DNA from: Nymphaea colorata | Lineage: Eukaryota; Streptophyta; Magnoliopsida; Nymphaeales; Nymphaeaceae | Assembly (NCBI RefSeq): GCF_008831285.2 | Contig: NC_045150.1 | Span: 6,770,001 to 6,834,000 of the forward strand | DNA length: 64,000 bases | Direction of reading: 5' to 3' | Part shown: one piece after another, positions 45,961 through 57,378 of the stretch | Numbering within the stretch: position 1 is the stretch's first letter | Layout: each line of letters begins with the position of its first letter | Translations under genes and position numbers: made by a program | The notes under the pieces: model-generated | What the model saw: only the letters and a program-made list of their open reading frames with translations | The model's database searches: none | What the model was told of the DNA's origin: nothing

Positions 45961-47039
45961 TTTCCATCATTTTCTTTTTCTTATTCTGTGTTATGTGACT
46001 ATTGATGTAAAAACATTTGTATGTACAATATTAGCTTATATATCCTTGGCATGCATTAGCACTAACAGGGAAATGAAAAGAATATAGACATTTAACAACC
46101 AAAGATACAAAGTCTGACCAAATACAACAGAAAAGAATCATACTCGATTAATATTACCAAATAACCAAACATGCATAATTTAATAGAAGCCATAAAAGAA
46201 ACATTACCTGCCAAAAATCCCATTACCAAAATTTAAGGAACAGAGGAGAGAGAAAGGCAATAAAAAGGAAGCAGAAGGAATCTGAGGGAAAAGGTGGTGT
46301 AACAAGCAAAAAATTAGAAGTAGGAGAGAGAAATTTCAATTTATTTTTGTATTTCCCAACCCTAAGTATGAAACAAGGCACGACAAAGTGCAAGGAAGAA
46401 CCTAGGCATCCTAGTTATGGCCACCCAGAACTTCTATGCGTATGCAACCATGCCAGCCTAGAGAGTCGAGGGGAGATTTTGACCATGTTGTCCATTGACC
46501 AAAAGCAGTCCACTATTAGATGTCATGAAAAAATAAAGTTACTTTGGAGGTAGAAGGCTGTGGGGAAGTTTCCCTAAGCATCTCATCAAATAATCAGTCA
46601 TTTACAAATTTTTGTTAGTAAACAACATAAAAGAGATGAGAACCAGGTTCTCCAAGAGAACAAGTTTAATATGAAATGGACCAGAAACATGTGACAAGCA
46701 AAACAATGCCCATTTTACCTCTCAGATAGTCAGATATTGACTTTCAATGATATACTTTAACAAACAAACATGTTATCACTCCTTAAAAACCATCATGTTC
46801 TTGTTCATTTTTAACTAATTCTTGGAGAATAGTCAACTTAAATCTATGCAGAAGAAGAGAAAACTCTTTTTTCGTTTCTTGGCACTACAGACTAGTCGAA
46901 AGGTGCCACCCATGGCATAGGCATGCATAGGCTTCACAAGTAAGCACTTCGATTACATACAGCAAAATAACTAAATCAACTAGTCATTAAGGAAGATGGG
47001 TTCAGAAATATCATCACAAGTAAACGAGCACAACAACCT
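45961..47039. other. intergenic region downstream of the ABCF4-like gene
   Basis: No gene was recognised; there are only short frames. The left limit of the DNA shared with the inverted ABCF copy is at about 47030, so everything here is outside that duplication. Confidence 0.35.
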
Positions 47040-47362
47040 GTGTAGGAGCATAAGAGATACACAGTTCCAAAACTTATACAGCCATAGATGGGTCTCCTAA
47101 AGTTCGTACAAATTTCTTCGAACTAGAATAGCAACTCAACTGAGAAGCAAGATGGATGTACAAGCAAATGAAAACGGTAACCAGAAAAGACTCATTACTG
47201 GTAATAGAAGAGCCTCGCATGCACAAACATATCTATGAAACATACAAGCAATTAAAGTATGTTCCTAGGAAATCTCCTCTTAGAAGCCAACTTGATCTAC
47301 CCATGATAGACTTATTATGTGGTGGGAAAACAAATTGGTATCCAGTTGGAAGACAACACACA

Positions 47363-49552
47363 TTAATCATCCACTTCAGCTTTGATCTCTCTTTGCAGAT
47401 CCTCCTTGTACTCTTCAAACGTACCAGGGAAAGTCCTTACAGTTCCATCCTCCACAACCCAGATTTGACTCTTCTCTTCATCCTCACATACTCTGGATAT
47501 TAGCCTAGAATCATGACTAACTAGGACAACCCCTCCAGTGAATTCATCCAATGCATCAGCCAATGCATCAATACTCTGCATGTCCAAATGGTTTGTGGGT
47601 TCATCAAGTAACAAGATGTGGGGATTTGACATGGAAATTGAAGTGAACACTACACGTGCCTTTTGGCCTCCTGAAAGCTTTGCAATGGGAGTTAGATGGT
47701 TGTGACTAGCAAGTCCAAACTTCCCAAGCTTTGCACGAACAGCTTCCTGCTTGCTGAACCCTTCCTGAGCAGGATGCAGCCTCAGAAGATACTGGACAGG
47801 GTTCTCTTCCATGGTCAACAGATCAACAAAATGTTGAGAATATCTGCCAATTCTCAATTTCTGGCTTCTCCTAACCTCTCCTTCTGTAGGTTGCAGATCA
47901 CCTGCTAGTAGATTCAGCAAGGTTGATTTTCCAGCTCCATTGGGCCCAACAATTGCGACCCTTGTACCCATGTCAATGCCCACATCAACATTGGATAGGC
48001 GGAAGTCCGGCCTATTAGGATAGCTGAAACTCACCTCAATCAGCTGCAACAGAGGAGGGGTGAGTTCCGTAGGTTCAGGAAAGTGAAACTCCACGCTGTA
48101 ATCCTTCCATTTCTTTGGGGCCTCTGGGGGTGCTTCATCGTCATCATCCACCTTGCCCTTAGCTCTGTTCTTGGAAGCTTCTTTTTTCACATTGAATTTT
48201 GCCCGCTCCTTGACTTTCTCTTGTTGAGCCCTGTTGCCTGTTCTCTTTGCAGCCTTGACTTGCTTCTCATATGTCTCGTACTTTTTGTTGCTCTCCTTCC
48301 GCTTTTGTTCATAGCCACTTTCAAAATCATCAAAGTTTCCACGATAGAAATGAAGTTTCTCGTCAAAAAGATGTATGATGTCAGTGCAAATAGTATTAAG
48401 AAAATCACGATCATGAGACACAACCACCAGTGTTTTTTTCCACCTGCACAGATATTCTTCTAACCACAGGACAGCCCTAAGATCAAGATGGTTGGTAGGC
48501 TCATCCAACAACAGTAGGGTAGGTTGTACAAATAGAGCCCTAGCCAATGAAATTCTCATTCGCCAACCCCCACTGAATGACTTAGTAGGACGGGTTTGCA
48601 TATCTTTACTAAAGCCTAAACCAGCAAGGATCTTGGAGGCTTGTGCTTCGGCAGCATCAGAACCAATCACCTGCAACTTGTCATAAACCTCAGCAAGTTT
48701 TTCACTAGAGTCCCGTGAATCATCATCATGCTCACCTCCATCAAGAGAGAGGTTCTGCAACCTCAAAGCTTCCTCTCGAAGCTTAATCAATTCTTCATTA
48801 GCAGAAACAACAGCTTGCAATGCAGATTTTTCATCACCAACAACTTCCTGCTCAACTAAAAGGACATCAATATTCTTTGGCACAGGCACTTTACGCCAAG
48901 CGATTAATTTTAATAGAGTAGATTTTCCCTTCCCATTAGGGCCCACCAATCCATAGCGCTTGCCATGTGATATCTTCAAAGCAGCGTTCTTAAGGAGCTC
49001 CTTTCCTCTAGCAGAAACAGAGAAACTGTCAATTGTTATGTCCTTCACATTTGCATCCATCTCATTTTCCCCCTCAAGTACTGATGTCTTGCTACCAATG
49101 ACCACTGTGAATGCATCTCTATCGTCCTTGAGAGCTTCCTGTTTGGCGAACTCAGCAGCTTGAGCAGCAACTTGCTCCTTTTTCTCTCGTTTCTTCAATT
49201 CCTTCTCGCTAAGGGATGTAGAGATATCAACAGTGGTAACAACTCTTCCTTGCCCTCTCGGACGAGCAGAAGGCTCCAGCTCATTTTCCTCTTCATTTTC
49301 CTCTTCATCATCTGAAGGTGGAAGGTCTAAGCCATCTGTATAAGAGGAGCGTGCAACTACAGCAGACTTGGATTTAGCCTTAGAACTTGCTGATGATGCC
49401 TTTGCCTTGCTCTCAGGTTTCTGGTCCATGCTGGCAAGTAAGGCAGAGACTGATATCCTTTCTTTCTTGTTGGCTTCTTTAGAAGAAGCAGCATCTTTAG
49501 GCTTACCCTTTGAGGACAGTGGATTCATCTCCTCGGTCTTCTTTTTCCCCAT
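47363..49552 (-). CDS. ABCF4: ABC transporter F family member 4 (GCN4/GCN20-type)
   Basis: This soluble tandem-ATPase ABC protein has no membrane segments and belongs to the ABCF (GCN20) subfamily, linked to ribosome/translation control; the Arabidopsis relative GCN4 is also linked to stomatal closure and proton-pump degradation. One uninterrupted exon encodes 729 residues, the family length. The start is the first ATG of the frame (MGKKK, as in relatives). The N-terminal 120 residues are charged and Ser/Glu-rich. Domain 1 has Walker A GPNGKGKST (204-212), signature SFSGGW (325-330) and Walker B with LLLLDEPTNHLD (346-357). A Lys-rich ABCF linker covers about 412-470. Domain 2 has Walker A GPNGAGKST (536-544), signature LSGGQ (626-630) and the second LLLDEPTNHLDM. 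It ends KAEVDD. All catalytic motifs are intact. A decayed inverted copy of the 3' half lies at 51.78-52.79 kb. Confidence 0.97.
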   Translation of the reverse strand: MGKKKTEEMNPLSSKGKPKDAASSKEANKKERISVSALLASMDQKPESKAKASSASSKAKSKSAVVARSSYTDGLDLPPSDDEEENEEENELEPSARPRGQGRVVTTVDISTSLSEKELKKREKKEQVAAQAAEFAKQEALKDDRDAFTVVIGSKTSVLEGENEMDANVKDITIDSFSVSARGKELLKNAALKISHGKRYGLVGPNGKGKSTLLKLIAWRKVPVPKNIDVLLVEQEVVGDEKSALQAVVSANEELIKLREEALRLQNLSLDGGEHDDDSRDSSEKLAEVYDKLQVIGSDAAEAQASKILAGLGFSKDMQTRPTKSFSGGWRMRISLARALFVQPTLLLLDEPTNHLDLRAVLWLEEYLCRWKKTLVVVSHDRDFLNTICTDIIHLFDEKLHFYRGNFDDFESGYEQKRKESNKKYETYEKQVKAAKRTGNRAQQEKVKERAKFNVKKEASKNRAKGKVDDDDEAPPEAPKKWKDYSVEFHFPEPTELTPPLLQLIEVSFSYPNRPDFRLSNVDVGIDMGTRVAIVGPNGAGKSTLLNLLAGDLQPTEGEVRRSQKLRIGRYSQHFVDLLTMEENPVQYLLRLHPAQEGFSKQEAVRAKLGKFGLASHNHLTPIAKLSGGQKARVVFTSISMSNPHILLLDEPTNHLDMQSIDALADALDEFTGGVVLVSHDSRLISRVCEDEEKSQIWVVEDGTVRTFPGTFEEYKEDLQREIKAEVDD

Positions 49553-49572
49553 CGTGGGTACCAACTATCTCA

Positions 49573-49929
49573 CTGCAAGATTAGAGGCCTACACATTGTC
49601 AGGAATATACCAATATTTACCCATGATTTATACTCCCAAAATCCAAACAGCTTTACTGTAACACAACAATCAACAAATCCCTCTACTAAAATTCAGTTTG
49701 ACTCTATGAATTCAGTCCCACCTCTGTCCAGAAACCATCAAGACCCTTACATTTTGCAATTTTAGAATTTTTTTTTTTTCGCTTTGAGATTTTGCTGTCC
49801 ACAACTTTGAAAATATGGCTTTCTTCTTCCCGGAATGATAAAACATACAAATTTCAAAAGAAGAAAAAAATGGCTCCTTTCCATGTTTGGATATATTTTT
49901 GAAATTCCAATCTCTCTCTCTCTCTCAAT

Positions 49930-49961
<32 letters not shown>

Positions 49962-50898
49962 GTATATATCTATATATATTTGTTGTGGAAAAATGTTTTA
50001 AACGAAATATGAACATCTTATATGTTTCTGAACAAGCTTGTTAAAGGCGATAAGGCGAAGCAAGGGGTTGAAAGATGCTTTTCTTTCTTGTTATGTGTTG
50101 AAAGATTTTCTTATATGCTTTCTTTTGAAAGGACTTCCTTGCAACATTTTCTGTGCATGTGAACCTTTTCTTTATTTTCCCTAGAAATCATGGTATTTCT
50201 TTCGCAAAAAATTGAAATAATATTGAACTATAATATATTCTTTAAGAAGACAACTCAAACAGATAGATAATCCAAGAAAGCAATAAAAATCATCGTGCAA
50301 TCCATGAAAATTATAACCTGTTAAACTCCCAAAATGAGACCTAATTACGACACTAACTACAGTATGTCGTATTTAGAAGAGAAGCAAATAATCGACGAAC
50401 CAAACAGCACTGGAGATTAGTAGTTCATTCCATTACTGCAAATCAAACAAGAGAAGAACTCCTTGTTTATCAAATTAATTCAGAAAAATGAGCTTCACAA
50501 TAAAACCTTAATCCAAATGGTCCAGAACAGCGAAAAGAAGAACGGGAAAAATCAGCAAATGCATTACAAGGCAAAATATTGGTGATCCACGACCAATTAT
50601 AGCAGAAATATGGGGAAGACAGAAACAAACAGCAAACATGAAGCCTCGTTACCGAGAAAATCTATACGGCATTCGAGGTGAGAAAGAAAGAGACATGTGC
50701 GAGCCCAAAAGATTTGAGCATGAGAAGGATTGAGGGCGGAACGCGGCAGCCCTAAATCGTAGAGAGAAGGAGAGGGCCGGCAGCCCTTTCTTGACGGAGA
50801 GATAGAGAGAAACAGAGCAGGTCGGCAACCCTCATGCGACAGAGAGAGGAGAAGGGGGTCGTCAGCCCTCAATCGAAAAGAGAGAGAGAGATGGGTAC
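49573..50898 (-). other. 5'UTR intron of the ABCF4-like gene
   Basis: On the minus strand a donor (GCGCAG|GTACCC) at 50899/50898 and an acceptor (AATCTTGCAG|TGAG) at 49573/49572 would remove 1326 bp from the leader. It contains a CT/GT/TA microsatellite (about 49910-49980) and GA-rich blocks near the promoter. Long first introns in the leader are common in plant housekeeping genes. Confidence 0.55.
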
Positions 50899-51012
50899 CT
50901 GCGCGATGCCGGCGGTGAGAATCGAGAGAGAGGGGCGTGTGAGCCGTTGAATCCAGATCGAGGGGGAAGGAGAGGACGGGAGATGCAGGGTTTCCCAGTG
51001 AGCAGAGGGTAT
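50899..51012 (-). other. non-coding first exon of the ABCF4-like gene
   Basis: This block of about 110 bp lies between the TATA box and a strong splice donor and is rich in GA on the plus strand (CT on the transcript strand), a common plant 5'UTR composition. Confidence 0.5.
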
Positions 51013-51039
51013 TAAGGGGAATATAAAGAAACAGGGCTG

Positions 51040-51047
51040 CTTTTATA
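51040..51047 (-). promoter_or_regulatory. TATA box, ABCF4-like gene
   Basis: The minus strand reads AAATTATAAAAGCAGCC, a TATAAAAG core, about 30 bp before the presumed first exon. Confidence 0.5.
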
Positions 51048-51274
51048 ATTTTTATTACTTTGTAAGAAAAACATCTTGCCGCGCCTCACCGGAAGACTGA
51101 AGCGGACGCCTCAGGACCGACCTCCCACCTTGGGTCGGTTTGGAGAAATTTTGACGTATATGAATATGTAGCTGAAATCCTCTTATCATACCTTTGTCTA
51201 CCTACGTTGCAATAGACAATATGTTGTGAAAAGTTGGATTATTTTCAGTCTAAACCCGACAAAGAATCCAAAAT

Positions 51275-51278
<4 letters not shown>

Positions 51279-51319
<41 letters not shown>
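51279..51319. repeat. (TA)n microsatellite
   Basis: A run of about 20 TA units between the ABCF4 promoter and the next MITE. Confidence 0.9.
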
Positions 51320-51323
<4 letters not shown>

Positions 51324-51540
51324 TGTGGTTGTTTTTTAGATCTGTCTTTGTTTTTCATTTTTACTACTAAATGAAGAAAGAGAGGGAGAGAGAGAGAGAA
51401 GAAAAAGGAAGAAGAGAAAAAAAATTGGCAAGTGAATAGAGGATGCTGTTGGGGTGCATGTTAAAGCTGCACCCCAACCCACATCATGTGGACGTGGGTG
51501 TCGCCCCTTTTTTAAAGAGTTAGTGTGACATATGTGCCAA

Positions 51541-51710
51541 CAGAGGCGGAGGGAGGGGGAGGGCCACTTGGGCCATGGCTCCACCCTAGTCAATTGAAAA
51601 AAAATTACATTAAAAAAATTTAGTTGTGCAATGGTTTGTTCGAATTCGAATTCAGTTTGGCAGTTGGACTGTTCTGTTTGCCTCCAAAAAAAATCCTGGC
51701 TCTGCCCCTG
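51541..51710 (+). mobile_element. hAT-type MITE copy with exact 8-bp target duplication
   Basis: It starts CAGAGGCGGAGGGAGG and ends CTGGCTCTGCCCCTG, near-perfect inverted ends. The direct repeat TGTGCCAA lies at 51533-51540 and again at 51711-51718. This is the copy that best defines the family boundaries. It lies between the ABCF4 promoter and the ABCF pseudogene. Confidence 0.85.
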
Positions 51711-51779
51711 TGTGCCAACCTTTGGATCCACAAGAGCAAGTATTCCTATTAACTCATGCTTTGATAGTGGATATCAGCT

Positions 51780-52790
51780 TTGTCTATACTTGAAGTTTCA
51801 TTTCGTTTCCTGATTCTTGTTGGATGAAACTTAGCCCTGCATAACCCTGCAGCTGATTGAGGTGAATTTCAGCTAGAATCAAGCAGGATTTCCGCTGTCT
51901 AACGTTGTTGTGGGTATTAATATAGGCACAAGGATGTCAACTGTTGGGCCCATTTGAGCTGAGAAATCAACCTAGCTCAACCTAGTAGCAGGTGATCTGC
52001 ACCCTTCACAAGGAGAGGTTTGAACAAGCCAGAAAACGAGAATTGGCAGGTATTCTCAACATTTTGCTGATCAATATATTTATCATGGAAGAGGCTGCAT
52101 CTTCTTCTATAGGAAGGTTCAGCAATCAGGTCTTTCTTCATGCAAAGCTTGGCAAGTTTAGATTTGCTAGTCAGAAACATCCAACTTCAATTGCAAAGCT
52201 TTCAGGAGGGCATTGCTCATTTGAATTTCCATGTGTAGTTCCCACATATCTGTTACTTGATGAAACCACAAACCATTTGGACATGTAGAGTAGTGATGCA
52301 TCCGCTGGTGCGTTGGATAAATTCACAAGAGAAGCTGCCCTGGTTAGTGATGGTTATAGGTTCATACCCAGACTCAGAGAGTAGGTGAGGAAAGGGAAAA
52401 CTGAAATCTGGGCTATAATGTCTTTTCATGGTACGTTTGAAAAGCATGGGGACCATCAAAGAGAGATCAAGCCTGAAGTGGATGAATAATGTGTTGCCAA
52501 CTAGATGCCGATTTGTTTTCCCACCAAATATCATGGTTAGAGTATCAATGTCCCAGAAACCTAGTTTAATTGCCTTTATCTTTTAAAGATATGTTTATGC
52601 GTGTAAGGCTCTTTTATTACCAATCTTGAGCGTTTTCTGGTTACCTGTTTCTATCGGCTTGTTCATCCATCTTGCTTCTCATTGAGATGCTATTTTAGTT
52701 TGAGGAAATTCTGATGAACTTTGAGATACCCATCTATGGTGCCGTAATTAATGTTGGAGTTGTAGATGTCTTATATGTTGGTGCATGTAA
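51780..52790 (+). pseudogene. inverted, decayed copy of the 3' half of the ABCF4-like gene
   Basis: Plus-strand DNA follows the neighbouring ABCF4-like coding sequence from just before its second ATP-binding domain to the stop codon, then about 250 bp or more of its 3' flank. Matching landmarks: CAGCTGATTGAGGTGA, GTTGGGCCCAT(T), the Walker A region, CTAGTAGCAGGTGATCTGCA, GCAAAGCTTTCAGGAGG (signature), ACAAACCATTTGGACATG (Walker B) and GAAGTGGATGA at the end. In-frame stops (for example directly after HLDM, 52289), several deletions and frameshifts destroy the ATPase; the Walker A Lys and the signature are damaged. Similarity continues past the stop (TTTGTTTTCCCACCA, ATCCATCTTGCTTCTCA). No poly(A) tail is seen. 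Because the parent exon is intronless here, DNA duplication and retroposition cannot be separated by introns. Confidence 0.9.
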
Positions 52791-52855
52791 GGCACATGTA
52801 TTACCATCCATGAGTTTAACTTGTACCGCATCAGCATCTTGATGCCATTTCTTAA

Positions 52856-54114
52856 GGGGCATTTGACATGCACAGACAAAGATCCATGGATGTCCATCCA
52901 TGGATTTTGTCTATGGATGAAAGACCATGGATGGTGATCCACGGACAAAAAATTGTCCAACGTGTGTGATTGAGACAGCAAATATTCATGGTAATGTCCC
53001 ACCCTGTTTGAATGTTGCATGGATATAAAATGGGCAGACCAAAACTATTACCGTTGAAATTGGGCAGACTGCTACTTGAATCAAGCCCAACTTAGTCCCC
53101 ACATTTTCCAACATGAACTGGATATGTGATAGAATATTAACAGCATAAAGTAGATCTAAATGATGGAACATAAAAACTTAGTCCCCACCCTGTTTGAATG
53201 TTATTTAGAAACATAAAAACAATGAATTTCAAGGTAACGTGGTTCTTTTGATCAAATAAGCATATGTTAATTTTGATCAACTGCTAACGTGGTTCTTTTG
53301 ATCATCCATCTATGTGGTTCTCTAAGGCAAGTACTCTTTCTCCAACACCCGCAAGACAAATTCCTTTTTCCTGTTCATGCTGTTATACATATAAAGAAGA
53401 ATCCATTGTTGACCTCTCTCACCAGATTGCTGTTAATCTCCTTTTTTTTTTTCGCTCTCTCTCTCTCTCTCTCTCTCAACATGCCCGGTTTTGCCAACAG
53501 ATTGCCTCTGATCTTCTCACTTGGAGGCCCCAAATGGAACCCCCATCCTCGATAGGAATGTAGATGGTGCTTTTATAGGCATAACCCATTCTCGTCGCTT
53601 GTTTCTTTGGAGTCATTTTACAAATTTTGCTCCTCTAGTTTTGGTTGGGGAAACTCTGTGAACTTTGAACTAGGGCTTCGATGTGGGGAAAAAGCAGACA
53701 TGAAACACGATGTAAAACTAAGGCTCTGACAGAAGAGCTGCTGCAGAGGGGAGAAGTGAGCCTTCTGCCAACAAGCAACAGCAGAGAGCCTGTGGAAGAT
53801 CTGCTGCCAAGGGAAGAATGAGCTGCTGAACAGGAGCTGCTGCAAAGAGGTCTAAACGAGCGGAGCTGCTACGAAGAGGTTTCAATGAGCAGAGCTGGTG
53901 CATTACCACTGACAAAAATTCTGCCCTTAGAATTTTTGTCCAAAGACTTCTGTCGGACGTCAACAGGTCTGACAAAAAATCGTGGACCTTCGTCCGTGCT
54001 GTGGCCCTTGAGAGCGCAGACATTCCCTCCACGTTTGAATTGTGCAGACAAAATTTGTACGGGGCAGATATATATCCGCTGCCACAGTGTTGTCTTCGCA
54101 ATTCAAGCGCCCCC
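52856..54114. mobile_element. candidate 1.26-kb element with TAA duplication
   Basis: The left end GGGGCATTTGACATGCACAG and the right end, read on the other strand, GGGGGCGCTTGAATTGCGAAG, are similar over about 22 bp. TAA stands directly outside each end (52853-52855, 54115-54117), as for PIF/Harbinger elements. The interior has direct repeats (CACCCTGTTTGAATGTT near 52999 and 53187; CGTGGTTCTTTTGATCA near 53238 and 53286), GAGCTGCTG repeats around 53735-53875 and a small hairpin (53911-53940). No transposase is visible. It could instead be two nested shorter elements. Confidence 0.4.
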
Positions 54115-54117
54115 TAA

Positions 54118-55429
54118 ATGTTACTATTCTTGCTCTCTTTTGACCATTTCTCTTTCGAACATAGATAATTCTTTGCTGTGACAATACCTTTCAGATCTGA
54201 CATGATTATTTCTTTTTTTTTTTTTACATTAAATCAGTGGTGCAATGCATTTTTGTAGAAGTTATATGTATCTTCATTGTTATTGAATTCAAGTCCTTCA
54301 TGTGAAGCTTCCACACCAAAGACGAGAAGATATACACTTGTATCAAACTTACCACTACTTTTTTTGTCTGCATCTTTGCATCTATTGAAATACTTTCCCA
54401 TGTTCCATGTACATCATCAAGTTGGTCGCTCCTTTATTCCAGTATGGATGCATCCAGTGGACAACTAGATACTGCATCTATTAGAACACTAGGTACTGCA
54501 TTGTGAAAGATGTATGTCATTTTCATTTCCCTAACATCTCCAACCACTTAAACCATGTCCTCCTCACTCTCGACAACATTTACAACTGTATTTGTAGGCC
54601 ACAATTTATCTATACTTTGTAAGAGATCATGACCACTATCGTTCTCGAGTACACGCGTGAACTAAGAGACATTGATCCAAAAAACCAATAAGAAATAGAA
54701 GAAGTAACTACCTATCATGTGTATTTTTTTACCACAACAGTGACCCCTTCAATATCTACTCCTATTAAAGTAAAACTAGATATAATGTCTCAAATCTTCT
54801 ATCCATCAACTAATTCACTTACAACATCCAAAAATATATATATAACTCATGTATTGAAGGTTGCAAGTGCATGTTTGCAATTCACAAGTATAGACCTGCC
54901 AATTGGTAGTACACATTTTCAAGACGCAAGTGCACATACCATGTCAAATGAAGTGGAGGATAAAGGAAATGAGAAAATGATGAAGGATGGGAAGAAGGTA
55001 ACAGGTTGGGAAAACCTACATGGCTACTACTTTAACAACTCAAGCTACTAAAAAGCATTTTATAAAACTTACCAAGGCCAAAAATACACATTTCTATGTT
55101 GCAAAAGTGCACATTTATTTGTGACTTGCTAATTGCAATTGGTCATGCTTGTTAATGACACGCAACTAACAATTGGCAAAATGCTAGTTCTACTTTTGTC
55201 TACTCAATGCTAATTCTAGTAGTGCTTATTGTCTATAATAGGAAAATAGCAATGTTTTTTGTAGCAAAGTCATTAATGTTATCGTTAGGTCTATCTTCAA
55301 GCATGCTTATGACAAATTCTACACCATTTAAAGTAAAGTTTGTCAAGGCATGGCTAGTGTTGAGTTATTATAGTGGTTTGTGCTTGTGTGGCTATGGCCG
55401 CTATTAGTTAGAAAAATATGTTGTTACAA
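54118..55429. other. intergenic, no gene recognised
   Basis: AT-rich sequence with a plus-strand frame of about 110 codons (to 55051) that has no recognisable domain. It may be part of a decayed retroelement together with the next feature. Confidence 0.3.
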
Positions 55430-55625
55430 TCAACACCGATGAGAGTCAATGGAGAATTTTTACATGCCACCATGAACTTCTTCTCTGGTGGAGATCTTAA
55501 GGCTTTTGACCAAGATACATTTCAACCAAGGAATGATGTTGCTTTCAAACCATCATTAACTTAAAGTCATCCTTAGCATGATGGGGTTGTAGAAATGAAC
55601 AAAAGTTTACCAAGCATGGGTAAGG
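55430..55625 (+). pseudogene. copia-type integrase remnant
   Basis: One plus-strand frame reads NGEFLH near 55445 and, some 40 codons later, SHP-stop-HDGVVEMNKSL near 55568-55605. Both the spacing and the words match the GGEF ... PQ(H/N)GVVERKNR(T/S)L part of Ty1/copia integrases. Two in-frame stops interrupt it (one is CAG changed to TAG). Neither LTRs nor reverse transcriptase were found nearby, so this is an isolated fragment. Confidence 0.5.
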
Positions 55626-57378
55626 GTGTTTATAGAAGTGAACAATGGATTGCGAAAATGAAGAAAAGACATTTGCGAAAATGAACAAAGTGTAATCACT
55701 AATGTCAACATTCCATCATTCTACTCCATGGTTGGGAAGAGCATTTACAATGCACTCCATATCATCTATAGTGAAGTCAACAACCATGCAATCCAAAGAA
55801 TGCTTCCCTTCTTACTCTACCTAAGAGCAAGCAGACCACAAATGAGCTCCCTCTGCATGAACTCATACTGTACTGAGTCCTCCAGGTGCACTCCATCAAC
55901 CTGGCCATGAATGGGCATTTCGAGCTTAAGTAGTTTGTGTCTTAAACATTTTGCCAATGTTATCAGATGTGCATGCATCCATGCAAACACATTATATTGT
56001 TGGGGTCTCTCATATTATCTTTCTCTTAGTCTCTCTGTCTGCCAGATTAGTCTTTCCCAACTTATTTCTCTCCCACTGTCTCTTGGGGAAGAACAGATGA
56101 TCTGAAGTTGGTGATCTATTGTCTATTAATTTCATTCTGAGGGTGAGCTATTGCTTATTAATTTCATTCAGTTGAATAACTAATGTACTAGGATGCATCT
56201 CCATTAATGGCATCATCTTGTAGGGTTTTGCCTAACCACATGTTGTCTATCGAAAAGAATGTATACTTCCTAAAGGTTTTTATATCTTTGATTCTCTATT
56301 GTGGTGTTATAGGGGACAGGGGTTCATGTACATAATAATGATAATATATTACGAGTATAACATAATCGTTGTTTATTTGTTTCAATTATTGTTAATAGGC
56401 GTAAAATTAGTGGCTCTTGATATCAAACATTAATATCATATATGGAGTCATATGAATTTATATCATTTCACAAGCTATGTTGCAGATACATTGAACAATG
56501 TCTCCTCCACTTGATGTTGTTTATGAAAGACAATAGCAAGGAGATTGAAGGAGCTCCATCGCTCAGTTTCTCTATCTTTATTCACATTAGATTAGACCAC
56601 CAATACCACATGTTGCAATGCTGAAAGTAAAGCCTGCTTTGTTGATCGTAATATATTAGCACCAAAGATTGTAAATGAGGCAAATAAAGCATAGATTGAT
56701 TTCACCAAAGATTTTTTGTACATATAAGCAATCAATGTTTTTAAATGCGTTGATGCGAGGTGATGCGCAATAATTTGAAGTGATGTGCAAGCATCACGAC
56801 TAAAATTCTTAAAGTAATATTTACCCTTCAGATAATGTAAAAAATGAATAATAATGTACACAACAGTAGGATTAAAGAGGAGTTGATGATTTAAGGCATG
56901 AAAAAATGTTGTTTAAGCAACACGTTGATGTTCAAACTAAGAAGCAGCGTGAAAATTGGCGGATAACAAATAAACATCATGAAAATTACTGACTCCTATC
57001 TCTACTGTTCAACAAATTTGCTGTTTCTGTTAGCTCCTATAGGTATCCATCTTTAGACGCAAGAGAAATTTTATAGAGTAAAAGGATGATGCAGGAACAT
57101 TGGCAGCATAATAATCAACTTATACTTAAAAATTTAAAATCGTTGCCAGTTCTTCATGTCTTAAATCAGTAGAAAGAAAAAAAAATATACCAATTCGCTA
57201 TATGTTTTTGAATCTTGACGATAAAAAATATTCGGGGGCAACGCCACTAATCGGCCTGTTCCTCCAAGACGTAAACCCTGTGCAAATAAATACACCATAA
57301 GGGCAAAAAATCATGAACCATTGGCAGTTGGATTATAAATGACTCAATGTTGATGCATCTGCATTCTGCAAACTTGAA
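55626..57378. other. intergenic, no gene recognised
   Basis: AT-rich sequence with short frames only. A GATGCGAGGTGATGCGCAA stretch near 56750-56775 resembles words in the CpG-rich repeat at 57.7 kb. Confidence 0.3.
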
